A stretch of 64,000 nucleotides of DNA. Source: Linyphia triangularis. Lineage: Eukaryota; Arthropoda; Arachnida; Araneae; Linyphiidae. Under the pieces are notes generated by a model. That model ran no database searches. It was not told where the DNA came from and saw nothing but the letters and a program-made list of their open reading frames with translations. Position 1 is the first letter of the stretch, and every line of letters starts with the position of its first letter. The stretch is from the NCBI GenBank assembly GCA_963978545.1, contig OZ021722.1, positions 3,910,001 to 3,974,000 on the forward strand, in the 5' to 3' direction. The position numbers and the translations under genes were made by a program. Of the stretch, positions 13,101 through 21,659 are shown piece after piece.

Positions 13101-16100
13101 GTTGGCGAGATAAAGTCAAGTTGGCGACCATTTGGCGACATTTTTGGTCCCCATGCTTTTCGACTACGATCTGGAAAGTTCTCCAAATATCTATCTCTAG
13201 AAGATTCACGAAGTATTGACTCCTATATAAGACCGGCCGTGAGTGGAGTTAGGGGCTAATCAGTTAGTTCACTGGAATTGTTTATTAATTACTGAGTTGA
13301 GATACTGACTTGGTTGTCTGTCAGCGAGCATTCAGAGTAGTTCCGAAAGCGAACTGTATTGCATTGTCTTTTGCGGTGATTTAGCAGTTGTGTGTCAAGT
13401 TCAACTGCTGTTTGTGCTCTTTTGTTGTGTATAGAGATGTATTGAGTCTACTAGAACGAGAAGTTCTGGTTTTGTGAAAGAATCTGTGAAGAGTTATAGT
13501 GGAATAAATTTCTGCAAGTTTTGATCTGCTTTGGCTTCAAATCTTTCGAACCCGTCCACGCAACAGTACTAAACTGCCCCTATAAGTTTTCGTGTGGTGG
13601 CAAAAACTGAGGAATCGTTCATATTTCAATTTCTGGTATTTTTCAGTGAATGAGTTGGAAGTTTCGCAGAAATACTAGGCATTGTGAAAAAAAAATTCAA
13701 TAAGAGGAAGTCCTCAGTAAGGATCATGAATTATACTTGCTATGTTATAATCTTCTGGCCTAGTTCATTTAGAAACTACTTTGTAAAAAAAATCTCGACA
13801 TTGTGTAAATAGGTACGAAAATGACCACTTTAATGAAGTTGATTCATATACAAAACACGAAAATAGCGTATGATATATTTTATTTTACATTGGAAATCCA
13901 TACGTTAGTGCCTATCCTGAGGTTCCACCAGTAGTAGTCTTTTTTATTTATTTTTTTTCTAATTTTCATTTTTTATAAATATAAGTTAAATGAAAACAAT
14001 TTATGTCATTTCATTAAACGATCCTTTTCGCACCTACTCACAAAATGTGTCGAAGTTTTAATACAAAGTAGTTTCTAAATGAACCTGGCTCATCGATAGA
14101 GATAAATAACTGGATAGACTGCTTAACGCTGGGAAAATGAAGCCGTTGCCAGATGCCGTTGGGGGGATAAAAAATACGGATTGCCGAGGATTGAAAATAA
14201 AATGTTGGGTGGTACACAGCAGAAATGTCAATAGTAGACCTTAATTAGCAATAATGTGCAAAAAAATATATACACTTTACAAGGTTTTTCGCATTCCCAT
14301 CCAACTGTTAAAGTGAACTGTGTGGTTAATCTTCCCACCAGCTTCGCAATCCCCGGCGTGTTTTTTCTCTTTTCATTGACAATGGAGCAGTCTATCCAGT
14401 TGTTTATCTATATCGATGACCTGGCTAGAAGATTGTAACATAATGAACACGGGAGATGAACCTTGCTAATAGGACTTCTTATAAACCCATGTGCAGATCC
14501 ATTCCGATTTCAGACATAATGTGCATGGTGGAATTCAAAGCTCCGCACATCCAAGTGATCCAAGTTTATGACATCGAGTTTTTATTTCCTCCTGGTATAT
14601 ATAACAGTGCAGATTGTTTTGAATGTATTTCAGTCGGCATCAGTGATCTTGTAATCGGAGACTTCTTTTCTGGAGCGTGAAGCTTTTGTGGTTCCAGGCT
14701 GCGCGGCGGAATGCCAGGAACAATGGATGATATTCTTGTTGGAGAGTTATTTGGTTCGAAAGTTATATTCTCAAGTCATTGAAGAGTTTTTAAAAGATGT
14801 ATCATGATGCAGTAGTATCCAATAATTCAAAGGTGACACGATTCGTCCACCGTTTCAGGACAACTGGATCAGTAGCTGCAAGAAAAGAACCGGTTGGTCC
14901 TTTATGACAATGATGGTTGGTTGGTTTTTTGTTTTCAGATTATCTGGCGCCGTCAGCAACACGAGGGCTATAATGCGCCGAAAAAATTCGTCGTCAGACA
15001 AGCCAACATACATTTACAAACACCCATGCCTAACAGTGGGACTCGGAACCCGCAACCTCGCGGTCTAGAAGCTAGCACGCTAACCACTATACCGTTTGGT
15101 CGGCTCTTTATGACAATGAACAAACTCAGTAGTTGAAACGAAGTTTCTGCGTTCGCCGAACAGTTCAGGGGAAGTCCTACTAGTAAGTATCCTATATTCG
15201 GTATGTTACTATCTCCTAGCAAAGTTCATTTAGAAAATAGGTATAAAATCTAGACAACTGGTGAGTATAGGTACGAATATGAACACTTATTGAGATGACA
15301 TCAATTGCTTTCATTTAGTATCTATTATAAATGAAAATTAAAAAAAGCAAAAGACTATTGCAGGTGTGTGCCACTGCATAAGCATTGACGTAAGGATTTC
15401 AAATATAAAATAATGTTGCGTGGATGATGGGTTCGAAAGATTTGAAGCCAAAGCAGATCAAAACTTGCAGAAATTTATTCCAATATAACTCTTCACAGAT
15501 TCCTTTACAACTCCAGAACTTCTCGTTCTAGTAGACTCAATGCAGCTCTATACACAACAATAGAGCACAAACAGCAGTTAAACTTGACACACAACTGCTA
15601 AATCGCCGCAAAAAAAAATGCAATATAATTCGCTTTAGAACTACTCTGAATGCTCTCTGAGACTCAGTATCTCAACTCAGTAATTCCAGTCAACTCACTG
15701 ACTCAATTCAGTCAACTAACTGACTAACCAACCAACTCCACTCACGGCCTGTCTTATATAGGAGTCAATACCATCGTGAATCTTCTAGAGGTAGATATTT
15801 GGAGAACTTTCCAGATCGTAGTCGAAAAGTCCTATACATGGGTACCGAAAATGTCGCAAATGGTTGCCAAGTTTGGTGACATTTGGCGATTTCTCGCCAA
15901 ATTTGGCGACAAAAATTAGTCGCCAAAACCGTCGCCAACTTCGCTCTATCTCGCCAATTTGGCGAGATTGCCATTACCATAATGTTAAATGCCCTGCTCC
16001 TTGTAAAACTCGCTTCCCAGCGTTATCGCTGTAAAACTCGTTATCAAGCATTAAGACACACATTGCGGGGAAGCAAACTAAAGACGAACTATTGCACTGC

Positions 16101-19100
16101 CTTATGCGAAAGGTACATAAATTTTCCTATTTACAAAATTAACACTACGAAATATTTACAAATATACAAAAATTCGTAACAATAGAATATCTTATAAGCT
16201 ATCTTCGAATTTTTAATTTATGCCATTTCACGAAGTGATCATTTTCGTACATTCTCACCGAATGTCAAGGTTTTATGCAAAGTAATATCGAAATGAACTG
16301 GGCTAGAAGATTGTATTATAGCGAGTATAGGGAATGGTCCCTACTACACTAAACTCCAACTTAACTTGACATCACTAGACGATAGATCTTCACCGTGCTC
16401 ATAGGCAATTAATCCATTTTAGCGGAGTGAAGACATAATTCTCGCCAAACCTTATATCCTTTTGTTCTCTACAGGGTTGTGATTTGGCGAACAGTATGCT
16501 TTCACGCCGCCAAAATGGATTAAATACCTATGAGCACTGTGACGATCTACCGTCTAGTGATGTCAAGTTAAGTTGAAGTTTAGTATAGCATTTCCTCTTA
16601 AACTGGTACTTTTAAAGGCCAGGTAAACTTTGACGAAGTGCGCAACTTTAAACACTCTGTAGTTTGTATTATGTATGGTAGTGTAATTTCTCTTACCTCC
16701 AACGGTGGAAATCTTCCACTCTTTGAACAGCACGTATTCCTTCACCCCAAAATGAAAATACATCTGTTGAGAAAGCAGACACAAGTTAGAAGATTAATTT
16801 ATAAAGATGCAGATGCATTTATATATTAAATCATCAGCCTGTCCCTAAATCTTGGCGTCCACTATCGCTAAGCAGAGCAGATCAGAGCGGATTGGATTAG
16901 AGCCAATTACAAGTCTGCCAATGTCTACTATAGCACGAGCCTCGAGCTACAATGGACGTTGACAGCCTTGTAATTGGCTCTAATCCACTCCGCTCTGATC
17001 TGCTCTGCTCTGCTTAGCGATAGTGGACGCCAAGCTTAATAGACTTAATGCTTCATTATCAGTAGTCACAATATCTGTCTAAATAGGGTTTTAAAACATT
17101 AGAATTTCCGCACCAGATATGTACAACAGTAATAAAATCTCTTTAACAAAATTAAAAGTAAAAAAAAAAAATCATACATATTGTGGCCAATAACATGAAA
17201 CAATAAGTTTATGGGTCACATATAGATTGATCGTGATGGATAGATTGATCTATTTGCTGGCCACGATCAGTATACAGATCATAGAGTTATGTAGAGAAAA
17301 CAAATCTGGTAGCAAAAACCTCTGGTGTATAATGACAGTAAAATATGAAAACCGATGTAGAAGCACGTTTTGTTCGATGTTTCCTCCACTTTTCAACAAG
17401 TATGGTTACGATATTGGAAGCAATTAAAAAGAGTAATTGGATTTTAGTGGAGAATATTGGTCGTGGAGTATATTTTGGAGAAACGTAATACCATCTATAG
17501 AGTTGCGATTGGTAAAAATTAGTTTCTTGTTATCTGCGTAGTTCTCTGCCAGTTCTTCTTGCCAGTTGTTTTGGTTTGGTTCTTGCACTTTGAAAGCTTA
17601 ATAGAGTGTAGCATTTCAGAGTAGCTCACGTAGTAAAATTTCTCTGAAACTGTAATTAACGTGGGGCTGTTTGAATTTCAATTTAACTATCAGCATCAGC
17701 GGAGGAAACTATCACATCGTTAAATGCGTGTAATGAAGCCTAGCACGACCATTGTGATATAAACTACTGGTTAGACTTCTGAACGCTGGGAAAATGAAGC
17801 CGTTGCCAGATCATTTGGTGGACGAAAAATACAGTTTGCCGAGGATTGACAAAAAATCCTGGATTATAACACAGCAGAACTGTCAATAGTAGACATTAAC
17901 TAGTAATAATGTGCAATAAAAGATATGCTCCAGGACTTTACAAGGTTTTCCGCATTCATACCCAACTATAAAAGTGAACTGTGATTGGATAATCATCCAT
18001 CCAATATCATCAACTCACCGGCACATTTTCCCCCCTTGCATGAACATGGGAGCAGTTTATATCCAGTTTTTTATGTGTATTGATAAGCAGGACTTGAGTA
18101 AGCTATGATTCAAGTGTCCTTTCATTTTTTTTGGACTTGGGAAACTAAGAGAGATATTAACAAAAATGGTGCCTAGACTAGAACGCACGTGCCCAAGTAT
18201 ACCTACGCTATAAAATTATATTTAAAATGCAAGTGACTAACAGAAGATGATAGCTTTAATGAGGCACCTAAAAAACTCAAGTTGCTCCAGTAGGATACAT
18301 GCTTGAAGCACTTATTATTAAACATAAGCGGGTCTAAAAATTTCCTTTGTGTAGCACAATTTTCAAGAATCCAAATCAAATTCAAGTGATTGAAAATTGC
18401 AAAATAAAACCAAACCATGAATATAGCTTCGTGCCGAATATAAGAACCCAAATTGTCACAATTAAAAACAAAATACCACTATGCAACATAGGCAGGATCT
18501 GGCATCAAACTCACTTGACTCGAGTTAAATTTCTTAAGCTTGGCGTCCACTATCGCTAAGCAAAGCAGAGAGGAGTGGATTAGAGCCAATTACAAGGCTG
18601 CCAATGTCTACTATAGCACGAGCCTCGAGCTACAATGGACGTTGACAGCCTTGTAATTGGCTCTAATCCACTACGCTTTGATTTTCTCTTCTCTGCTTAG
18701 CGATAGTGGACGTCAAGCTTTATTTCAAGCTATCTCTACATAGTTAATAAATTAAGGAAGCGCTCTATACAAAATTTTTAAAATGCAGTCTTCAATACAC
18801 AGCAAAACGAAAGGGACCTTCGAGGGTCGTGACCAAAACCAGTTTTTAAAACACAATTACTTTTATTAAATTTGAGAATACATAATTTTATTAATGCTGA
18901 CACCAAAATTAACTGGAATTCGAAAAGATTACGTTATATTAGGTTGAATGACTTTGACAAGATAACGGAAGTGAATTTACGTGCAATTTCTTTCGTGAGT
19001 TCACAGAAAGTCATGCTTTTCTATCATCCTCACAGTTTAAAGCTTGGCGTCCACTATCGCTAAGCAGAGCAGATTAGATCAGAGCGGAGTGGATTAGAGC

Positions 19101-19882
19101 CAATTACAAGGCTGTCAACGTCCATTGCAGCTCGAGGCTCGTGCTATAGTAGATATTGGCAGCCTTGTAATTGACTCTAGTCCACTCCTCTCTGATCTGC
19201 TCTGCTCTGCTTAGCGATAGTGGACGCCAAGCTTTAACCATCAATGAGGGTTCGGGCCTCCGTCCGCCAAATATCGGTGTGTACCTAATGGGGGCTGGTG
19301 CACATTAAATCTGTCGTGGCCTCAATGTCCTCTCGATGGTGTGGTGGGGTCGGAGAGAGGGGTTTACACTAGAAGATTTCGATCTCGTATTCTTCTAGAT
19401 GCTCAAAATTACGAGACGTATTTGGCTGTGTTAAGCACTTTATGAGTGGCAGAAATAGACGGTCGGTAGTTCCAACCCCCCCCCCCCCCAAAAAAAAAAA
19501 CCATCAATGCCGGTGCAGTGAAGTGAAGTTGGAAATAAGTAAGGACTGTGTGACGTCAGGGGGCGATTACACATTGTGACAAGTCCGTTTGCCACTGACC
19601 CTCGAAGATGACCATATCTAAGATTATGCAGTGTGTTGTTCTTACCTCCATCATGTGCGTCATGTTGCCCATGTCCATTCCCATGTCGTCCATGTCGTGG
19701 TCTTTGTGGTGGTCGTGGTCCTTGTGGTCCATGTCGTGCGGCTGGTCCATGACCATTCGGTCAGAGGGAGGGAGGAGGGAGGAAGAGTGGTCGTGGTGGG
19801 GGAGCAGAGTGGGAGGAGAAGCACCTAGGGCGCATGCGCATAGGGATAGTAGAAGAAGAAAGAAAGTGTTGCTCAGCGACAT
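6982..19882 (-). CDS. Ctr1: High-affinity copper transporter Ctr1 (SLC31 family), 4 coding exons
   Basis: Joined CDS on the minus strand: 19882-19646, 16763-16697, 11418-11253, 7183-6982 (237+67+166+202 nt = 223 codons plus TAG). Ctr1 proteins form trimers in the plasma or vesicle membrane and import Cu(I). Visible family marks are a Met/His/Asp-rich ectodomain (about residues 43-79, with repeated MxM and HDH clusters), the MMEMYFHFG stretch before TM1, TM1 around residues 100-120, a cytosolic loop of about 40 residues, the TM2 copper filter MxxxM (M183, M187), a TM3 GxxxG (G200, G204) followed by GYFVFGW, and the C-terminal HCH (221-223). Residues 1-21 look like a signal peptide, which is unusual for the family. 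An N-glycosylation sequon lies at N73. All introns are GT-AG and phases match across junctions. The length is close to typical animal Ctr1. Paralogue assignment (Ctr1A/B/C) is not possible here. Confidence 0.95.
8461..9842 (-). mobile_element. piggyBac-like element, internally deleted
   Basis: 1382-bp element flanked by TTAA on both sides (8457-8460 and 9843-9846). The ends are CCTTTAACTGCTGTGA and its inverse, with a subterminal gcggtct...agaccgc palindrome near each end. It holds two transposase remnants on the minus strand. It is too short for a full piggyBac transposase (usually about 550-650 residues). It is related by its termini to the 217-bp element at 21951-22167. Confidence 0.9.
8786..9561 (-). 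pseudogene. piggyBac-like transposase remnant (N- and C-terminal pieces)
   Basis: Two open pieces in different frames. 9561-9292 gives an 89-residue N-terminal piece ([20 protein letters not shown], acidic, as at the start of many piggyBac-family proteins). 9283-8786 gives the C-terminal part, with NAFVLF, a [11 protein letters not shown] stretch typical of the region after the catalytic core, and a terminal cysteine-rich domain (CNLC, CLGC, CLQC, CINC) that binds zinc in piggyBac proteins. The central catalytic part with its three aspartates is absent, so this copy cannot code for an active enzyme. The deletion falls near 9284-9300. Confidence 0.85.
10348..10760 (-). mobile_element. Diverged hAT-like fragment
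   Basis: Begins cagcgttcgccagaggcggg and matches, inverted, the right end of the hAT-like element at 35651-36710 (shared gggccgtatgact, ggaactt and gggccg blocks). An inner block at about 10690-10730 (ttttagtcgatatcaattgt) matches the reverse of 36300-36345. The far end is not recognisable, so the copy seems truncated. Confidence 0.55.
11253..11418 (-). CDS. Ctr1: Ctr1 coding exon 3 (TM1 and cytosolic loop)
   Basis: A 166-nt exon for the rest of Gly102 to Glu156 and two bases of Lys157. It has the TM1 core ([20 protein letters not shown]), typical of SLC31 proteins, then a basic juxtamembrane stretch and a short Ser/Thr-rich loop ending HKVE. The acceptor is cttctgcag and the donor is GTAAGC. 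Loop length is in the usual range for animal Ctr1. Confidence 0.94.
11735..12300. repeat. Dispersed element L, copy 1 (no SINE)
   Basis: About 550 bp shared with 56335-57030, including aaattggtgatt, tacagaatgtcaaa, aactgtcaaatcaattggc, ttttgtacaataataaagta and tttttcttatgat blocks. It carries AATAAAG near its 3' part. No open frame is shared, so I call it an element of unknown class. It is valuable as the empty site for a SINE present in copy 2. Confidence 0.65.
12871..13565 (+). mobile_element. Solo LTR, copy 1
   Basis: 695-bp TG...CA sequence (TGTTACGAATTT...CCACGCAACA) with TATATAA at 13224-13230, AATAAA at about 13503, and flanks GTAT/GTAC (4-bp duplication with one change). The first 21 bp are tandemly duplicated. 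It shares its whole length with four other copies. There is no gag or pol next to it, so it is a solo LTR. It lies in Ctr1 intron 2, in the opposite direction to the gene. Confidence 0.85.
13707..14446. repeat. Pal-C copy interrupted by element J
   Basis: Left part 13707-14090 and the short right end 14427-14446 (agaagattgtaacataatg). Without the J insert the sequence reads acctggctagaagattg, as in uninterrupted copies. It lies in Ctr1 intron 2. Confidence 0.75.
14091..14418. mobile_element. Element J, copy 1: 328-bp DNA transposon with 8-bp TSD
   Basis: Terminal inverted repeats of about 32 bp: CATCGATAGAGATAAATAAC at the left, and the inverse of the right end is CATCGATATAGATAAACAAC. The target duplication is ACCTGGCT (14083-14090 and 14419-14426), in a Pal-C copy. 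No coding capacity. 8-bp duplications occur in hAT and P superfamilies; the class is not settled. Confidence 0.85.
14783..14893 (+). pseudogene. Possible transposase HTH-domain fragment
   Basis: A short frame reads [20 protein letters not shown], resembling the helix-turn-helix 'RF..TGSV..R' segment in the N-terminus of many arthropod Tc1/mariner-type transposases. It runs into a stop at the SINE target site, and the rest of the protein is not visible. It is short and diverged, so this is a suggestion only. Confidence 0.3.
14914..15105 (-). mobile_element. SINE-1 copy 1
   Basis: tRNA-derived SINE. Read on the minus strand the head is gccgaccaaacggtatagtg followed by gttagcgtgctagc (A-box-like), then gcgggttccgagtccc (B-box-like), and a ~100-bp body ending in AACCAACC repeats. 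The target duplication is CTTTATGACAATGA (14900-14913 and 15106-15119). Confidence 0.88.
15177..16344. repeat. Pal-C copy interrupted by solo LTR
   Basis: Left part 15177-15413 and right part 16182-16344, separated by an LTR (15414-16181). The join restores the Pal-C sequence aaataaa...tagaatatcttat in the usual order. A Pal-B element directly follows. All lie in Ctr1 intron 2. Confidence 0.75.
15414..16181 (-). mobile_element. Solo LTR, copy 2
   Basis: 768-bp copy, inverted relative to copies 1, 3, 4 and 5. The edges are TGTTGCGTGG and TTCGTAACA, with flanks ATAA/ATAG (imperfect 4-bp duplication). On the minus strand it has TATATAAG (complement near 15753) and a dense cluster of TTGGCGA/TCGCCAA words at 15880-15965. 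It is inserted in Pal-C. Confidence 0.85.
16345..16587. mobile_element. Pal-B MITE copy 2
   Basis: Near-complete palindrome from tacactaaactccaac to gttgaagtttagtata, with a central loop around ttgttctctacagggttgtg. It lies in Ctr1 intron 2, about 110 bp beyond the exon 2 donor. Confidence 0.85.
16697..16763 (-). CDS. Ctr1: Ctr1 coding exon 2 (pre-TM1)
   Basis: A 67-nt exon for residues 80-101 plus the first base of Gly102. It starts MYFHFG, the Met-aromatic motif just before TM1 in Ctr1 proteins, and ends in the STVG stretch at the start of TM1. The acceptor is tttctcaacag and the donor is GTAAGA. The exit phase is 1, which fits exon 3. Confidence 0.92.
16849..17037. mobile_element. Pal-A palindromic MITE copy 1
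   Basis: About 190-bp near-perfect palindrome: cttggcgtccactatcgcta, agcagagcagatcagagcgg and attagagccaattacaag, then the reverse. A short asymmetric loop contains gagcctcgagctac. It lies in Ctr1 intron 1. The right flank is TTAA. Confidence 0.85.
17758..18090. mobile_element. Element J, copy 2 (decayed ends)
   Basis: Shares gctgggaaaatgaagccgtt and many inner blocks with copy 1 at 14091-14418 (cagaactgtcaatagtagac, tttacaaggttt, aaagtgaactgtg). Its terminal repeats are diverged and no target duplication is visible. It lies in Ctr1 intron 1. Confidence 0.7.
18158..18400 (+). repeat. Dispersed repeat M, copy 1
   Basis: Shares aacaaaaatggtgcc and cgctataaaattatattta, gcaagtgactaacagaagat and further blocks with 20325-20600. 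A third start appears at about 20625. Unknown class. The tggtgcc...gacc word resembles primer-binding leaders of some LTR retrotransposons, but this is only a resemblance. Confidence 0.5.
18536..18720. mobile_element. Pal-A palindromic MITE copy 2
   Basis: 185-bp palindrome aagcttggcgtccac...gtggacgtcaagctt with the same arms and loop as copy 1. It lies in Ctr1 intron 1. Confidence 0.87.
19041..19234. mobile_element. Pal-A palindromic MITE copy 3, with TTAA flanks
   Basis: The best-preserved copy. It reads TTAA-AGCTTGGCGTCC...GGACGCCAAGCT-TTAA, so the target duplication is probably TTAA. The loop is inverted relative to copies 1 and 2, as can happen when a palindrome's arms are symmetric. 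It lies in Ctr1 intron 1, about 410 bp downstream of coding exon 1. Confidence 0.88.
19250..19475 (+). mobile_element. SINE-2 copy, 5'-truncated
   Basis: Begins inside the B-box region (gggttcgggcctccgtccgc) and matches 34770-34990 almost base for base through aatatcggtgtgtacctaat and ggtttacactagaagatttc. It is followed by a C-tract and A-tract. It lies in Ctr1 intron 1. Confidence 0.8.
19646..19882 (-). CDS. Ctr1: Ctr1 coding exon 1 (ectodomain)
   Basis: This exon encodes residues 1-79: a hydrophobic leader (about residues 1-21, with a run of F and L then CACALGA), a Pro/Ser/His linker, then the Met-, His- and Asp-rich copper-binding segment ending HMME. The ATG is at 19880-19882 and no in-frame upstream Met lies in the same exon. 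The exon ends in GAG followed by the donor GTAAGA (complement at 19640-19645), phase 0. Local base composition is much richer in GC than the flanks. An open frame also exists on the opposite strand, but it is a shadow of the His/Met/Asp codon bias. Confidence 0.93.
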
Positions 19883-19902
19883 GGCGTCCGATTCTGCTTC
19901 CT
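19883..19902 (-). other. Probable 5'UTR splice acceptor of Ctr1
   Basis: Reading the minus strand toward the ATG, a pyrimidine-rich run (ttccttttcttttcttcttc) ends in AG at 19902-19901, followed by 18 nt of exon and then the ATG. This is a good 3' splice site, so the first coding exon probably has an untranslated exon upstream at higher coordinates. I cannot place that exon or the promoter. Confidence 0.55.
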
Positions 19903-20324
19903 GAAGAAGAAAAGAAAAGGAATTACTGTAAATTGTCTTTGTTAATATTTTTCAAGCACAATAAAATGCTGGTGTTTTAAATTTTCTAGGTCTATTTCTA
20001 GAGTGTGTGTAAATATTACCAAACAAATTTGGCGCTTTCATGTAGGCGATAAAGTTCCTTAGTTGGCAAACCTCTTTTTTTTGGCCGTTATGCACAACAG
20101 CGATTTTATGGTAACCTGTGATTTGCATAGGAGGAGGTGGTTTTTTTTTGACATTTTGAAATTTACTTTGAAAAATTTGACAATGAGACACCAATTTTAG
20201 TGTGATAAGGCAAAGTGGTAAATTAAAAAGATATGCTAGGGTTGGACGCTCCAAAGTCTATGTCAAAACGCAACCCTTTGCCGGGGCTGATTATACCCTG
20301 TCGCATGACAGGGTATTAATAGAA

Positions 20325-20660
20325 AGAAAGCAACAAAAATGGTGCCTTGACCAGAACACGCGAGTCTGAGTTGTTACCGACTACACAATATACCAACGCT
20401 ATAGAATTACATTTACCATGCAACTGACTAACAGAAGATGATAACACAAATTTTAATGAGCACCTACAAACTCATGTTGTTCCAGTAGAGTACTCACATT
20501 TGAAGCATTTATTAGCAAACATAAAAGGTTTTAAAATTTCATTTATGTAATACAACTTTCAAACGTACAACTCAAGTTCAGTTTTCTATTTTCATTATTG
20601 AAAATTAAAATTACGAGCAAGAGAGCAACAAAAATGGTGCCGTGACCAAAACAAACGATC
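20325..20660 (+). repeat. Dispersed repeat M, copy 2
   Basis: Diverged match to 18158-18400, with a second partial start at about 20625 (caaaaatggtgccgtgacca). It lies upstream of Ctr1 exon 1, probably in the 5'UTR intron or promoter side. Confidence 0.5.
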
Positions 20661-20973
20661 CCGAAGTGTCACCAACTACATTATATACCATCCAAGAGCA
20701 TATAATGTTCATTATTTTAATTTAGATATTTATCATAATTTGCTATCAAATTATGCCAACAAAGAATTTCTTGTAGGTTAAAATTCCAAGTTTGGTACGG
20801 ATTCTGAGTCAATGCGATTTTCGACAAAAAATGGCAGCCGCCATTTTTAATGGCAAGTGAACTGCCTATGGTTACCATAATTTAGTGCGGTTTGATGTAA
20901 ATAATTCTTGGCACAGAATATTAGAAAACTTTGGACTTTTTTTTAAATCGTTAAGAAAAGCAGCTATTTATAT

Positions 20974-21599
20974 TGTTACGAATTTCTGTATATTTGTAAA
21001 TATTTCGTAGCATTAATTATGTAAAAAGGACAATTTATGTACATAGGCAGTGCAAGAGTTTGTTTTTCTACAATGTGTCTTCTTAATGCTTCATAACGAG
21101 TTTTGCAGAGATAACGCTGGGAAGCGAGTTTTACAAGGAGCAGGGCATTTAACATTATGGTAATGGCAATCTATCAATTGGCGAGATAGAGACAAGTTGG
21201 CGACGGTTTTGGCGACTAATTTTTGTCACCAAATTTGGCGAGAAATCGCCAAATGTCGCCAACTTGGCGAAGGATTGACTTTCCTATATAAGCTCGGCCA
21301 TGAGTCCGTTAGTGGACTGAAATTACTGAGTTGAGATACTGAGTTAGCTGTCTCTCAGTGAGCATTCAGAGTAGTTCTAAAGTGAACTGTATTGCATTGT
21401 CTTTTGCGGCGATTTGTAGCAGTTGTGAAGTTTTTTTAACTGCTGTTTGAGCTCTATTGTTGTGTAAAGAAATGTATTGAGTCTTCTAGAACGAGAAGTT
21501 CTGGTTTTGTGAAAGAATCTGTGAAGAGTATATCGGAATAAATTTCTGCAAGTGTTAATCTGCTTTGGCTTCAAATCTTTCGAACCCACCCACTCAACA
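20974..21599 (+). mobile_element. Solo LTR, copy 3
   Basis: 626-bp copy, TGTTACGAATTTC...CCACTCAACA, with a perfect ATAT duplication (20970-20973 and 21600-21603). TATATAAG is at about 21283 and GGAATAAA near the 3' part. It has lost part of the U3-like region relative to copy 2. Confidence 0.88.
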
Positions 21600-21659
21600 A
21601 TATTGACAAATAATTGAAGAACTAAAAAAAAAAAAATAATAATAATAAAATAATAACTT

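Noticed and set aside
19608..19904. Plus-strand ORFs opposite Ctr1 exon 1
   Set aside because: Shadows of the His/Met/Asp-rich coding exon; the minus-strand reading gives a complete known protein.
18158..20660. Repeat M as the leader of an LTR retrotransposon
   Set aside because: Only a short tggtgcc...gacc word supports this; there is no LTR edge, gag or pol next to it.
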